This document shows, piece by piece, positions 18,407 through 27,705 of a stretch of DNA of 64,000 nucleotides; position 1 is the stretch's first letter, and each line of letters opens with the position of its first letter. This DNA is from Prevotellaceae bacterium (GTDB taxonomy: Bacteria > Bacteroidota > Bacteroidia > Bacteroidales > Paludibacteraceae). The position numbers and the translations under genes were made by a program. Below the pieces are notes generated by a model. It made no database searches and was not told the origin of the DNA. It saw nothing but the letters and a program-made list of their open reading frames with translations. The stretch spans positions 29,655 through 93,654 of the forward strand of contig JACJXK010000007.1 of assembly GCA_020636675.1 (NCBI GenBank), in the 5' to 3' direction.

Positions 18407-19951
18407 TTATTTAAAGAAATCACGTTTTACACTTGGCAATCCCATTGTTGTTCCCGTTCCCCAAACACCAGGAATCAATCCATTTCCGTCATCCTTCACG
18501 ATACGGAAATTATCAAATGCAATGAAAAACTCATTCTGTGGCATTCCATTTGATTCCGGAGAAATCCACATATTGAAGAACTCTTTTGCAGCCAAAGAAC
18601 CCATAGACTTACCTTCCTTAATACTCGTTCCTATAGATTTATCAGAAGGAGCAAATTGGAAATACTCACTTGTAAGAGGAATTGCAACCGTTCTCCATCC
18701 AGATGTATAGAATCCTTTCTCATGGCCAGGTATACCAGTAGGATAACTATAGACAGCATCATTATCTTTGAATTTCACATCAAAATCACCCAAAACCAAA
18801 CGAGCAGCTGGCAGTGCAGATGCATCACCTAACTTCATGTAGTCCCAAGGTGCAAAGCCACCCCCGTTATAAAAGTCACCCTCTGAATTGTCCTCTGATC
18901 CATATTGATAGAATGCCAAATCAAACCAATTCTTCAATGGCATATTTTCAGGCACATAAACCTCAAATTTCAAAAGATAATCATTACTATCATACTTATA
19001 ATCTATGTTATTTCCATTCCATTTAGTGTTCAAATCCAAAAGACATTTAGTTTTATTCCATTGGTCATGACCCTCTTTTCCATCCTTAGAACGTGCAGAT
19101 TGCTCATAAGCCATCGTGTTGGTGGTTTTCCAACTCCAAGAATGGCCTTGAACAAGAGCACCAAACTTACCATCACAACCTTCTGGCAAGGCATAACCAG
19201 AAACGCCAGCGTTATACTCGCCCGTAGTAGGATCTAGGGCTCCAGTCCAACCTCCAGCTGGGATATCCAAATCATCGAAGTTTAAGAAGATTTGAGAACG
19301 GTCACGAAGTTTCACCTTAGAAGTTACAGAACCGGCCGTAGTGGTCACAGTCACCAAAGATCCATCAGCAACACCTTCCGGAACCGTAACATTAATAACC
19401 TTTGAAGTATTAGAGTTTACGTCAACCTCTTTCTTTTCTCCATTTGTAAGATCAAAAGTCACCTTCACATCTCCATAATAATAATTACCAGCAATACGAA
19501 GTTCCCCTCCATCTGGTGTAAATTCATTATAGAATCCATTAATCACAGGAGCAGGATATCCGTCAATCTTAATCTCTGCATAATTAGCACCGCAAGACCT
19601 AGAATAGATTCTAATAGCAACCGTCTTCTCTACTTGAATATCATCCAACTTTACAATAACAGCTCTATTGGTTACAAATGCAGGTTTCAATTCCAAGGCG
19701 ATTTCATTATCTTTTTCGTCAACCAAAACCACTCTATTCGCATTTCCCAAATTCTCACCACGGAGAATAATAGCATTATCAAACTTGACTACAGACAAAG
19801 GAGACTCTGTCGCATCAGTTGGTGAGATAACATCAGTTAGCACCATATTGCAATCACAGTCAGCACAATCGTCTTCGCAAGAAGCAAAGAATCCACCCAT
19901 ACATATCATGGATGCTAGTGCAACTGAGAAAAATTTATGTTTTAAATTCAT
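18407..19951 (-). CDS. Surface glycan-binding lipoprotein (IPT/TIG domains plus glycan-binding C-domain)
   Basis: A 514-residue lipoprotein with lipobox FFASC near residue 25 and an acidic CEDDCADCDC stretch just after, typical of surface-exported lipoproteins in this phylum. Two IPT/TIG-like beta domains follow (about residues 50-125 and 130-215), then a large C-terminal beta-sandwich rich in Trp (GHSWSWKTTN, NWFDLAFYQYGSEDNSEGD, ISPESNGMPQNEFFIAFDNF) like the glycan-binding domain of SGBP-B proteins. It should hold polysaccharide at the cell surface for the adjacent SusCD pair. It starts 85 nt after susD, with a hairpin between. The glycan cannot be named from sequence. Confidence 0.85.
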   Translation of the reverse strand: MNLKHKFFSVALASMICMGGFFASCEDDCADCDCNMVLTDVISPTDATESPLSVVKFDNAIILRGENLGNANRVVLVDEKDNEIALELKPAFVTNRAVIVKLDDIQVEKTVAIRIYSRSCGANYAEIKIDGYPAPVINGFYNEFTPDGGELRIAGNYYYGDVKVTFDLTNGEKKEVDVNSNTSKVINVTVPEGVADGSLVTVTTTAGSVTSKVKLRDRSQIFLNFDDLDIPAGGWTGALDPTTGEYNAGVSGYALPEGCDGKFGALVQGHSWSWKTTNTMAYEQSARSKDGKEGHDQWNKTKCLLDLNTKWNGNNIDYKYDSNDYLLKFEVYVPENMPLKNWFDLAFYQYGSEDNSEGDFYNGGGFAPWDYMKLGDASALPAARLVLGDFDVKFKDNDAVYSYPTGIPGHEKGFYTSGWRTVAIPLTSEYFQFAPSDKSIGTSIKEGKSMGSLAAKEFFNMWISPESNGMPQNEFFIAFDNFRIVKDDGNGLIPGVWGTGTTMGLPSVKRDFFK

Positions 19952-19995
19952 TTTTGTTTCGTTTTTTGTTATTACAAATTATATCGATAATGGAG

Positions 19996-20033
19996 AAGGA
20001 GGTTCTGAAAAAACTCCAGAACCACCTTTTTAT
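19996..20033. other. Intercistronic hairpin between susD and the SGBP gene
   Basis: AAGGAGGTTCTG pairs with CAGAACCACCTT around a 9-nt A-rich loop (one mismatch). On the coding (minus) strand no T-run follows, so it is more likely an mRNA-stabilising or processing hairpin at the susD 3' end than a full terminator. On the plus strand it is followed by five T. Confidence 0.7.
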
Positions 20034-20036
20034 TAA

Positions 20037-21983
20037 TCAATAAGGATAAGTTCCATCCAAAATCTCTTGAGAGAAGTCCTTAACGGCACTCATATCCAAT
20101 TTATTGGTAACCTCTGAAGAGGAAGGGAACGGCAAGAACCAGTTACATTTCTGAACAAAGTCATCGTTATAGATCTTTTGTTCCTCACTGCTGACCTTCA
20201 ATCCTTCTTCTCCGGCTGCCATCCTTTGGCGAGAGATGTCATTCAATAAAGAAAGACGGTCATATCCTCTCTCGTCATACAATTCATCTGCTCCATCGGC
20301 AAAAGCTCCTGAACGAGTCATAGAGCATCCTCTATCCTGTTCTTCCAAGAAATGGGCTGCACCATCATGATTCATATAGTAGAAACGCTTCAAGTCCATC
20401 CATCCACGGCCTTCCATTGCGAACTCTTTCCTTAACTCCTGGATAAAGTCCGTACGTTTTTGGTTATGGTACATTGGAATAGCATAAGCAGTACCCTTCT
20501 TGTTCTCGTCTGTCATTGGTTGGAAATCCGCAGTACCATTTCTAGAGGTATATTTTTTTCCTCCAATAGTAATAGTCAAATTATAATAAGTACTTCCATC
20601 CAATTTAGTATAGAAAGCCATCGGTCCTTTTGCCTCCGGAGCACCATGAGCTCTAAGAACCTCGTTCAAATCTGCCAAATCGGAGTACGGAGTCTCTGAA
20701 GATCCGTCCTTCAACATTTTAGCCTCCTGACGCATCATGTACATATCGGAAAGACGAAGGATGTCATACCTAGCCCATCCAGACATGAAATGCATAGAAT
20801 TGGAAGCTCCCCAAACATACTTCTTTATATTATTAAGCACACCGATTGCCTCCAACAAATCTTTAGAAGTTGCCTTGTCTAATGCATTTGGAGTCTTCTC
20901 ATACTTAACATTCATTGCCTTTGCCTCATTATAATAAGTCTCTCCTACATACATACTGACCTCCTTCTTTCTGGCATCGTTATCGTCGTAGCTCTTATAC
21001 AAGGTATATGACAATCCTTTTCCAGAACCCCAACCAGCGCCTGGCGACCAAGGTTCACTTCTTGCCATCTGGCATTGGTACTGAGCACCTTCCATCCATC
21101 CTCCTTGTATAAAGCGGAATGCCAAGATGCTTTCTGCAGGATAATCTGTCTTATATTTAAACAAATCAGCATGAGTCGTCAATTTATAGCCGCCTTTCTC
21201 GATTATCTCGGTTGTATAATCAATCACCTTTTTGTAACACTGATCTGCCGTTAAATTCATGTCTTGAGCGACAAACGAGCATTTTGGAGTAGGAGTCTGA
21301 CAAGCTGCAATGGTCAAATACAACTTAGCCAAAAGACCTTCTGCCGCCCATTTTGTTGCACGGTATTGATAAGCGCCAGAATAGCTAGCAGGAAGATTTG
21401 CCATGGCAAATTCCAAATCCTTCATGATCGCGGTATAAAGAGTTTTTCTCGTAACACGAGGCAACCTAGCGTCATTGGCTATATCTTTCTCGTTATTCCA
21501 AACCAAAGGAACCTCTCCCCAATACTCGGTAGCCAAAAAATGTCCATAAGCCCTAAACAGACGTGCTTCGGCATTAATCTCATTCGCCTCTGCCTCTGAC
21601 AACGTAGGTTTGTCCATATTTATAACCTGGTTGGCTGTACTGATCAATCCGGAATAGAGAGACCGATAACCATCCGTACAGATATCATTCTGCTCTCCTA
21701 TCTGAAGCAAGTATGGCATTCCCTCATTCTGGTAAATATTGTAGAGGTTACCAGCGGCGCCATCGTTTATTACCCAATTGAACTTAGACTCATATTCACT
21801 CAGCTTCTTACCTCCATACAACGCTTTGGTAAGCGTTACATAATTGTCGTATGTCTGGATACTACTGCTAGAGAACTTATCTACTATCTCTCCATCTAGG
21901 AAATCACTACATGAAGTCGAAAACAATGTAGCTGCTCCCATTCCTAAGGCAAACGCCTTATATTTGATATTTTTTATTTTCAT
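20037..21983 (-). CDS. SusD/RagB-family outer-membrane nutrient-binding lipoprotein
   Basis: A 648-residue SusD-like lipoprotein that forms the lid on the SusC barrel and delivers glycan to it. The lipobox LFSTSC is near residue 25, followed by CSDFLDGE. Tetratricopeptide-like helices follow (SGLISTANQVINMDKPTLSEAEANEINAEARLFRAYGHF and similar). The C-terminus carries the typical RQRMAAGEEGLKV, NDDFVQKCNWFLPFPSSSE and ILDGTYPY segments. It starts 22 nt after susC. At 648 residues it is slightly long for the family but intact. Confidence 0.95.
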   Translation of the reverse strand: MKIKNIKYKAFALGMGAATLFSTSCSDFLDGEIVDKFSSSSIQTYDNYVTLTKALYGGKKLSEYESKFNWVINDGAAGNLYNIYQNEGMPYLLQIGEQNDICTDGYRSLYSGLISTANQVINMDKPTLSEAEANEINAEARLFRAYGHFLATEYWGEVPLVWNNEKDIANDARLPRVTRKTLYTAIMKDLEFAMANLPASYSGAYQYRATKWAAEGLLAKLYLTIAACQTPTPKCSFVAQDMNLTADQCYKKVIDYTTEIIEKGGYKLTTHADLFKYKTDYPAESILAFRFIQGGWMEGAQYQCQMARSEPWSPGAGWGSGKGLSYTLYKSYDDNDARKKEVSMYVGETYYNEAKAMNVKYEKTPNALDKATSKDLLEAIGVLNNIKKYVWGASNSMHFMSGWARYDILRLSDMYMMRQEAKMLKDGSSETPYSDLADLNEVLRAHGAPEAKGPMAFYTKLDGSTYYNLTITIGGKKYTSRNGTADFQPMTDENKKGTAYAIPMYHNQKRTDFIQELRKEFAMEGRGWMDLKRFYYMNHDGAAHFLEEQDRGCSMTRSGAFADGADELYDERGYDRLSLLNDISRQRMAAGEEGLKVSSEEQKIYNDDFVQKCNWFLPFPSSSEVTNKLDMSAVKDFSQEILDGTYPY

Positions 21984-22005
21984 GATTTAATCCTTTTTTC
22001 GGTTT

Positions 22006-25000
22006 TTAGAAATCCAAGTTCAAACCAAACACAAACATCCTTGGTGAAGGATATGTAGCAGAATCTACGCCCTGCAACATTGCGTTAGAGTTGGCAACTT
22101 CTGGGTTATAACCTGAATAATTTGTGAATGTATAGACATTCTGAACGTTAGCAGAAAGCTTCAAATTAGAAACGTGCATCTTATCTGTCCATCTTTTAGG
22201 GAGAGTATAAGACAATGCCACGTTCTGGATTCTCAGATAAGATCCATCCTCTACATAACGGTCAGAAACTACTGTCGCATTTATCTGAGCATTAGTAGTT
22301 GGACGAGGAACGTCTGTACCAGAGTTAACCACATACTGTTCCTTAGTATCAGGATCTGTTGCAACTCTAGCGAAATCAAGAGCAGAAGACAAATAGTTCA
22401 CACCCGTTTCATCCAATCCCTCCAAGTTCATCTTCAATAGGTTGAAGATATCGTTTCCATAAGAACCGTTCAAGAATACAGACAACGTCCATACACCGGA
22501 GGTATTAGGATTTCCATAAGAGAGTGAGTTTCCGAAACCAAAAGTAAAGTCCGGATTTGGATTTCCGATGAATGTCTTATCATTAGCATCGATAACGCCA
22601 TCATCATTGATATCCACAAAGTTCAAGTCACCAACAGAGGTACCAGACGTACGAACCTTCTCATTCAACTGCGCCGTATTTTGAATAATGCCATCTGTCT
22701 TATAACCATAGAACATACCCGGAGCTTCCCCCTCACAACTTATGCTGACATATCTTTGTGCTGATTTCGAATAAGCGGAACTTTCCTTCTTCATTCCACC
22801 TAATTCAACCACCTCATTCTTCACCTTAGAGAAGTTGAGGTCTGTAGTCCACTGGAATGGAAGGTCTGCAATCTTTGTATCAATGTTTACGGTATTAATA
22901 GTGATATCAAATCCCTTGTTTTCAATAGAACCGATGTTAATGTCGGCAGGTTTTGTATAACCATCATTGGTAGCTGCAAGAGAAGATCCCGGCTCTGCTT
23001 GTACAATCAAATCCTTGTTACGTTTCAAGAAGAAGTCAAAGCTGGCAGATATGCGGTTGTTGAACAAACCTAAATCCAGACCAGCATTCAACTGCCAGTT
23101 TGTCTCCCATATCAAATCCTCATTCAACCATTGTGTCTGGTAATAAACCATTGAGTTCTCATCCTGAGAATAGGTGGTAAGGTAGTTGATTCCAGTACCC
23201 GCATTACCTGTTTCACCATAACCGGCACGAAGCTTCAAGTTAGAGATCCAGTCATTGGCAGAAGACTCTTGAATGAAGTGTTCCTGATTGATACGCCAAG
23301 CCAAAGAGAAGGAAGGGAAGAATCCCCAACGATTGTCTTTAGAAAGAGTAGAAGAACCATCGTAACGACCTGTAGCTGTCAACAAATAACGGTCTGCATA
23401 GTTGTAGTTCAAACGACCCAAATAAGAAATCATCTGCACAGAACCCTTATAACCGCTAATCTCTTCGGTTGTTCCTAATCCAAAGTTCTGGTTGTCCGGA
23501 TCTACCATAGAGTCGTCCATCATATCTGACTTGTGCAGACTAACACCATGCCATGATGCCTTATTGATTTCTGTTGCCAACATCAAACTTCCGGAATGTT
23601 TGTCATTAAATCTCTTATTATAGGTAAGGGAAGACATTCCTCTCCAATACATATTAAACCTGTTCACTCCAGTAATCTGATTTTCTTTTCTAGCCACTTC
23701 CTTAGAAGCAAACTGAGTCTCCTCACCACCGGTGTAGTCCATACCAAACTCATTTCTCCAAGTCAGTTCTTTCATAAATTGGATTTGAGCAAACGCATTA
23801 CCCTGAACGTTATCGTTCGTGATATAGATAGCATTCGTCTTAGCAGTCATAATTGGATTCATCTTGATTCCTGAATTCGTATTTCCAATTACATCCGCAT
23901 AATTTCCGTCCATATCGTATGGAGAGTTAGATGGTTTCTGCTTCAAAGATTGAATAACTGGATTGCCTTCATCAGTAGAACCGACAGAACTACCCAAACT
24001 ACCCAATACGTTTGCATTAGGCAACTCAAAGCCTTTTTGCTTGGTTTGGTTTGAGTGAGCATAAGCCATTGTAATACCGGTTCTTAACCAAGACTTGGTT
24101 TGGTTTTCCAAGTTAACACGGCCATTGAAACGCTCATAGTCCGTATTCAACACGATACCTTCTTGATTCAAATAACCAAAAGAGTAAGCGTATTGAGTTT
24201 TCTCAGAACCTCCACTAATTGACAACTGATGTTGGTGACCAATAGCAGTTCTGAAAATCTCATCCTGCCAATCAGTTCCCTCACCCAAATAATTAAGGTT
24301 TTGGGTATAATCATAAGAATCAGGAGTTCCGGAGAAAGCACTAATAACCAATGGATCATTATAGAACTGAGAGTACTCTTTTAGATTCATCATGTCCAAT
24401 TTCTTAGACACCTCAGATACCATCAACTGACCACTATAAGAAATTTTCGCATCACCGTTCTTACCCTTACGAGTTGTTACCATGATAACACCATTAGCTG
24501 CACGTGCACCATAGATTGCAGTTGCTGATGCATCCTTCAATACCTCCATAGACACGATGTCGGCAGGGTTGATGGCAGCAAGAGGGTTGGATCCTGAGCT
24601 TTGCATACCGCTACCGATAGGCATGCCGTCAACCACATAAAGAGGTTCATTGCTTCCTGTCAAGGAGCTAGTACCACGTACACGTACAGAAGAAGCCTCA
24701 CCCGGCTGACCTGAACTGTTTGTTACTTGCACACCGGAAACACGACCTTGCAATGCCTGATCAACAGAAGCTGCAACCGTCTCCTTCAACTTGTCCTCGC
24801 GAACTCCACTGACAGATCCTGTCAAGTCGCTCTTTTTCTGGACACCATAACCTACGACAACAACCTCATCCAAAACCTTGTCGTCTGTCTTCATCTTAAT
24901 GTTCAAGACACTAGATGTCTTTGCCGAGACCTTAATCTCTTGCGTAGCATAACCAACGAAAGAAAAGACCAAAGTCTGACCATCAGAGACCTCAATCTCA

Positions 25001-25167
25001 TACTTTCCATCCAAATCAGTAGTCATACCTTGGGTGGTACCTTTGATGACTACATTCGCACCCGGAAGTTCCCCATCCGAATCCGACACCGTACCCTTTA
25101 TGGTACGGGCTGAAATCAGCCCGAATCCAGTAAGGAGCAGTGCTAAAGACATTAAAAATTTTCTCAT
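22006..25167 (-). CDS. SusC/RagA-family TonB-linked outer-membrane transporter
   Basis: A 1053-residue TonB-dependent transporter for glycan import. It has a signal peptide (about residues 1-20), a carboxypeptidase-D-regulatory-like beta domain (TIKGTVSDSDGELPGANVVIKG, residues about 23-100), a TonB box region DEVVVVGYGVQKK, the plug with SSVRVRGTSSLTGSNEPLYVVDGMPI, and a C-terminal 22-stranded barrel ending MFVFGLNLDF. It is the first gene of the unit, with a -7 box at 25237-25244. There is no ECF-sigma interaction extension, so control by an anti-sigma factor is unlikely. A regulator gene is not nearby. Confidence 0.96.
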   Translation of the reverse strand: MRKFLMSLALLLTGFGLISARTIKGTVSDSDGELPGANVVIKGTTQGMTTDLDGKYEIEVSDGQTLVFSFVGYATQEIKVSAKTSSVLNIKMKTDDKVLDEVVVVGYGVQKKSDLTGSVSGVREDKLKETVAASVDQALQGRVSGVQVTNSSGQPGEASSVRVRGTSSLTGSNEPLYVVDGMPIGSGMQSSGSNPLAAINPADIVSMEVLKDASATAIYGARAANGVIMVTTRKGKNGDAKISYSGQLMVSEVSKKLDMMNLKEYSQFYNDPLVISAFSGTPDSYDYTQNLNYLGEGTDWQDEIFRTAIGHQHQLSISGGSEKTQYAYSFGYLNQEGIVLNTDYERFNGRVNLENQTKSWLRTGITMAYAHSNQTKQKGFELPNANVLGSLGSSVGSTDEGNPVIQSLKQKPSNSPYDMDGNYADVIGNTNSGIKMNPIMTAKTNAIYITNDNVQGNAFAQIQFMKELTWRNEFGMDYTGGEETQFASKEVARKENQITGVNRFNMYWRGMSSLTYNKRFNDKHSGSLMLATEINKASWHGVSLHKSDMMDDSMVDPDNQNFGLGTTEEISGYKGSVQMISYLGRLNYNYADRYLLTATGRYDGSSTLSKDNRWGFFPSFSLAWRINQEHFIQESSANDWISNLKLRAGYGETGNAGTGINYLTTYSQDENSMVYYQTQWLNEDLIWETNWQLNAGLDLGLFNNRISASFDFFLKRNKDLIVQAEPGSSLAATNDGYTKPADINIGSIENKGFDITINTVNIDTKIADLPFQWTTDLNFSKVKNEVVELGGMKKESSAYSKSAQRYVSISCEGEAPGMFYGYKTDGIIQNTAQLNEKVRTSGTSVGDLNFVDINDDGVIDANDKTFIGNPNPDFTFGFGNSLSYGNPNTSGVWTLSVFLNGSYGNDIFNLLKMNLEGLDETGVNYLSSALDFARVATDPDTKEQYVVNSGTDVPRPTTNAQINATVVSDRYVEDGSYLRIQNVALSYTLPKRWTDKMHVSNLKLSANVQNVYTFTNYSGYNPEVANSNAMLQGVDSATYPSPRMFVFGLNLDF

Positions 25168-25236
25168 TACTAACAGATTATAATTAATATTAAATGATTA
25201 TTAGAAAATTCTCTACCCATTTATCAAAAATTGTAG

Positions 25237-25244
25237 CAAATATA
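25237..25244 (-). promoter_or_regulatory. -7 box TATATTTG of the susC unit
   Basis: Exact TAnnTTTG on the minus strand, 70 nt before the susC start codon. It sits in a very AT-rich leader. Confidence 0.5.
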
Positions 25245-26075
25245 GTTTATTAAAAATAATTACACACTATTTATTTCTTTAAAAAATACGTGCTTTTAAC
25301 TAAAATATTATGTACTTGGGATCTCGTTCCTATCATATTTACACCATCTTTTCAGTAATCAGCTGGAAATCAAGATTTGTATATCCATTTATTCTTTTGT
25401 TAATACTAAGTAGTCGTTTCGTTTGGCATTTCTAAATTTGTGTATCAGTGCAAAAACCAGTTGAGCGCATCCACAACGCTTAACATTATTAAACATAAAA
25501 ATAGACAACATAAACAAACATATCCGTAAGAGGACAAACAAATTACATGCCACAATTTTTACGAAAAAAACAAAAAAAACACTTAGCCATAAACACTGCA
25601 AAATTAAAAAAGTTCAGTCCTTATTACAAGAATTTCCATCTTTTTATGAGTTATACTTAACACCCGAACTCTTCATTCAAGATTCACATACGTCAAAAAC
25701 ATCTTCATCGGGGCTGCGAGAACAACAACGACATTCTGATATTCCGGGGGACGGACCTTCCTCCACAAAAAAAGCTACTCCGAACAAGTATCGAAGTAGC
25801 TCAAACCGGCAAAAATATGCTTTATTCAATCAGACTGCCAAACCTAAACAAACAAATAATATCATCCTCTTTTACAAGGAATCAGGACAGCTTCCGAATC
25901 TTGATTTCAGCGTCTTTTGCCAGTTTGATTAATAACCAATTAACATTAACTATAACCAAAAGACATTCAGAACATCAAAATCAGGAATCTCTTCCTTTCC
26001 AATAAAGATAGCCATTTGATTTCCCAAATCCCATTTTTATAAGAAGAATTAATATGCCTAAAATCAATTATTTCT
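25245..26075. other. Long AT-rich intergenic region without a convincing gene
   Basis: About 830 nt between the susC promoter and the cysS promoter. Short reading frames here (for example 25389-25601 minus and 25817-26005 plus) have no recognisable motif, composition or start signal. The only clear structure is a minus-strand terminator at 25767-25801, preceded at 25841-25848 by a minus-strand TAGGTTTG box, which together could define a small RNA. Confidence 0.5.
25767..25848 (-). ncRNA. Candidate small RNA (promoter box plus terminator, about 70 nt)
   Basis: On the minus strand a TAGGTTTG box (25848-25841) is followed about 45 nt later by a hairpin AGCTACTTCG / CGGAGTAGCT (25801-25773) and seven T. 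No coding sequence ends just before this terminator. The predicted transcript would run from about 25834 to 25767. This is inference from signals only. Confidence 0.3.
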
Positions 26076-26083
26076 TAACTTTG
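26076..26083 (+). promoter_or_regulatory. -7 box TAACTTTG of cysS
   Basis: Exact TAnnTTTG, 57 nt before the cysS ATG. Confidence 0.55.
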
Positions 26084-26139
26084 CGCCAAAGAAGTCAAAG
26101 GATATTCCTCCATACTTCTCCCTTTAATTTTCTAAAAGA

Positions 26140-27606
26140 ATGGAACACAAACTGAAAATTTACAATACACTAAGCAGAAAAAAGGAGGTTTTCACCCCCA
26201 TCAACTCTCCTTATGTAGGAATGTACGTATGCGGACCCACGGTCTACGGAGATGCTCATCTAGGACACGCCCGTCCTGCCATAACATTCGACACGCTATT
26301 CCGCTATCTAACCCATCTGGGTTACAAAGTCCGTTATGTCCGTAACATAACCGACGTAGGCCACTTGGAGCACGACGCTGACGACGGCGAAGACAAAATA
26401 GCAAAGAAAGCCAGGCTGGAGAAACTGGAGCCAATGGAGGTGGTTCAATACTACCTTTTACGCTACCATAAGGCGATGGAGAGACTAAACGTACTGCCAC
26501 CAAGCATAGAACCACATGCATCGGGTCACATCATCGAACAGATCGAATTTGTAAAGAAGATTTTGGATGCCGGATTTGCATACGAAAGCAACGGGTCCAT
26601 TTATTTCGATGTAGAAAAGTATAACAAGAGATATAACTACGGCAAGCTCTCCGGAAGGAACATAGAAGAGTTACTGGAGACAACCAGAGATTTGGACGGA
26701 CAAAGCGAAAAACACAAAAGCGTAGACTTTGCCTTATGGAAAAAAGCCGCACCAGAGCATATCATGCATTGGCCGTCGCCATGGAGCGAAGGCTTCCCCG
26801 GTTGGCATTTGGAATGTTCGGCAATGGGAACCAAATATTTGGGCGAAGAGTTCGACATTCACGGAGGAGGCATGGACCTCATGTTCCCCCACCACGAGTG
26901 TGAGATAGCTCAGTCTACCGCAGCATTGGGAAAGGAAACCGTCCACTATTGGATGCACAACAACATGATTACCATAAACGGACAGAAGATGGGAAAATCA
27001 CTTGGAAACTTCATCACGCTGGACGAGTTTTTCCAAGGCAGCCACAAACTGCTGGAACAACCCTATTCCGCAATGACCATCCGCTTCTTCATCTTGCAAG
27101 CGCACTACCGTAGCACGGTCGACTTCAGCAATGATGCGCTACAGGCTTCGGAGAAAGGATTCGTCCGATTAATGGAAGGATACAACAGGCTGCTGAAATT
27201 GAACCCGTCAGACAAAACGACCATCGAGATTTCCGGACTAAGAGAGAAATGCGAGGATGCCATGCAAGACGACCTCAACACGCCTATCGTCATCTCCCAT
27301 CTGTTTGATGCGACGAAGGGCATCAATACCGTTTACGACGGCAAGGGATCAATCACCGCAGAAGACCTTGAAGAACTGAAATCCGTATTCAAGCTTTTCG
27401 TTGAGGACATTCTAGGTCTGCTCCGTGAAGAGAACGGTGGCGCAGCCAGCGACGCTTACAAGAAAGCCATCGACCTTTTGTTGGAAATAAGACAAGAATC
27501 CAAGGTAAAGAAAGATTGGGACACGGCGGATAAAATCAGAAAACAGTTGTCTGAATACGGTTTTGAAATAAAAGACGGAAAGAACGGTTCTGAATGGACC
27601 TTATGA
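26140..27606 (+). CDS. cysS: Cysteinyl-tRNA synthetase
   Basis: A 488-residue class I aminoacyl-tRNA synthetase that charges tRNA-Cys. The zinc-binding and HIGH region is MYVCGPTVYGDAHLGHAR, zinc ligands recur in HLECSAMGTKY and MFPHHECEIAQS, and the KMSKS-equivalent is QKMGKSLGN. The C-terminal helical domain ends with KKDWDTADKIRKQLSEYG. The length is normal. It has its own promoter and is closed by a bidirectional terminator shared with the convergent TodX-like gene. Confidence 0.97.
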   Translation: MEHKLKIYNTLSRKKEVFTPINSPYVGMYVCGPTVYGDAHLGHARPAITFDTLFRYLTHLGYKVRYVRNITDVGHLEHDADDGEDKIAKKARLEKLEPMEVVQYYLLRYHKAMERLNVLPPSIEPHASGHIIEQIEFVKKILDAGFAYESNGSIYFDVEKYNKRYNYGKLSGRNIEELLETTRDLDGQSEKHKSVDFALWKKAAPEHIMHWPSPWSEGFPGWHLECSAMGTKYLGEEFDIHGGGMDLMFPHHECEIAQSTAALGKETVHYWMHNNMITINGQKMGKSLGNFITLDEFFQGSHKLLEQPYSAMTIRFFILQAHYRSTVDFSNDALQASEKGFVRLMEGYNRLLKLNPSDKTTIEISGLREKCEDAMQDDLNTPIVISHLFDATKGINTVYDGKGSITAEDLEELKSVFKLFVEDILGLLREENGGAASDAYKKAIDLLLEIRQESKVKKDWDTADKIRKQLSEYGFEIKDGKNGSEWTL

Positions 27607-27624
27607 CATTCCGGATAGAGGAAT

Positions 27625-27660
27625 AAAAAAGGTTGGGTTCCCAAGAATCCAACCTTTTTT
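27625..27660. terminator. Bidirectional terminator between cysS and the TodX-like gene
   Basis: AAAAAAGGTTGG pairs with CCAACCTTTTTT around a 12-nt loop. The T-run on each strand serves both convergent genes. Confidence 0.9.
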
Positions 27661-27705
27661 ATTGCACACAAAAGAAATTTCGGGAACCGAAACCCCTTTG
27701 TTCTA

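Noticed and set aside
25389..25601. Possible 70-residue minus-strand protein in the susC-cysS spacer
   Set aside because: Hydrophobic and Cys/Phe-rich translation of AT-rich DNA, no start signal or family resemblance; treated as chance.
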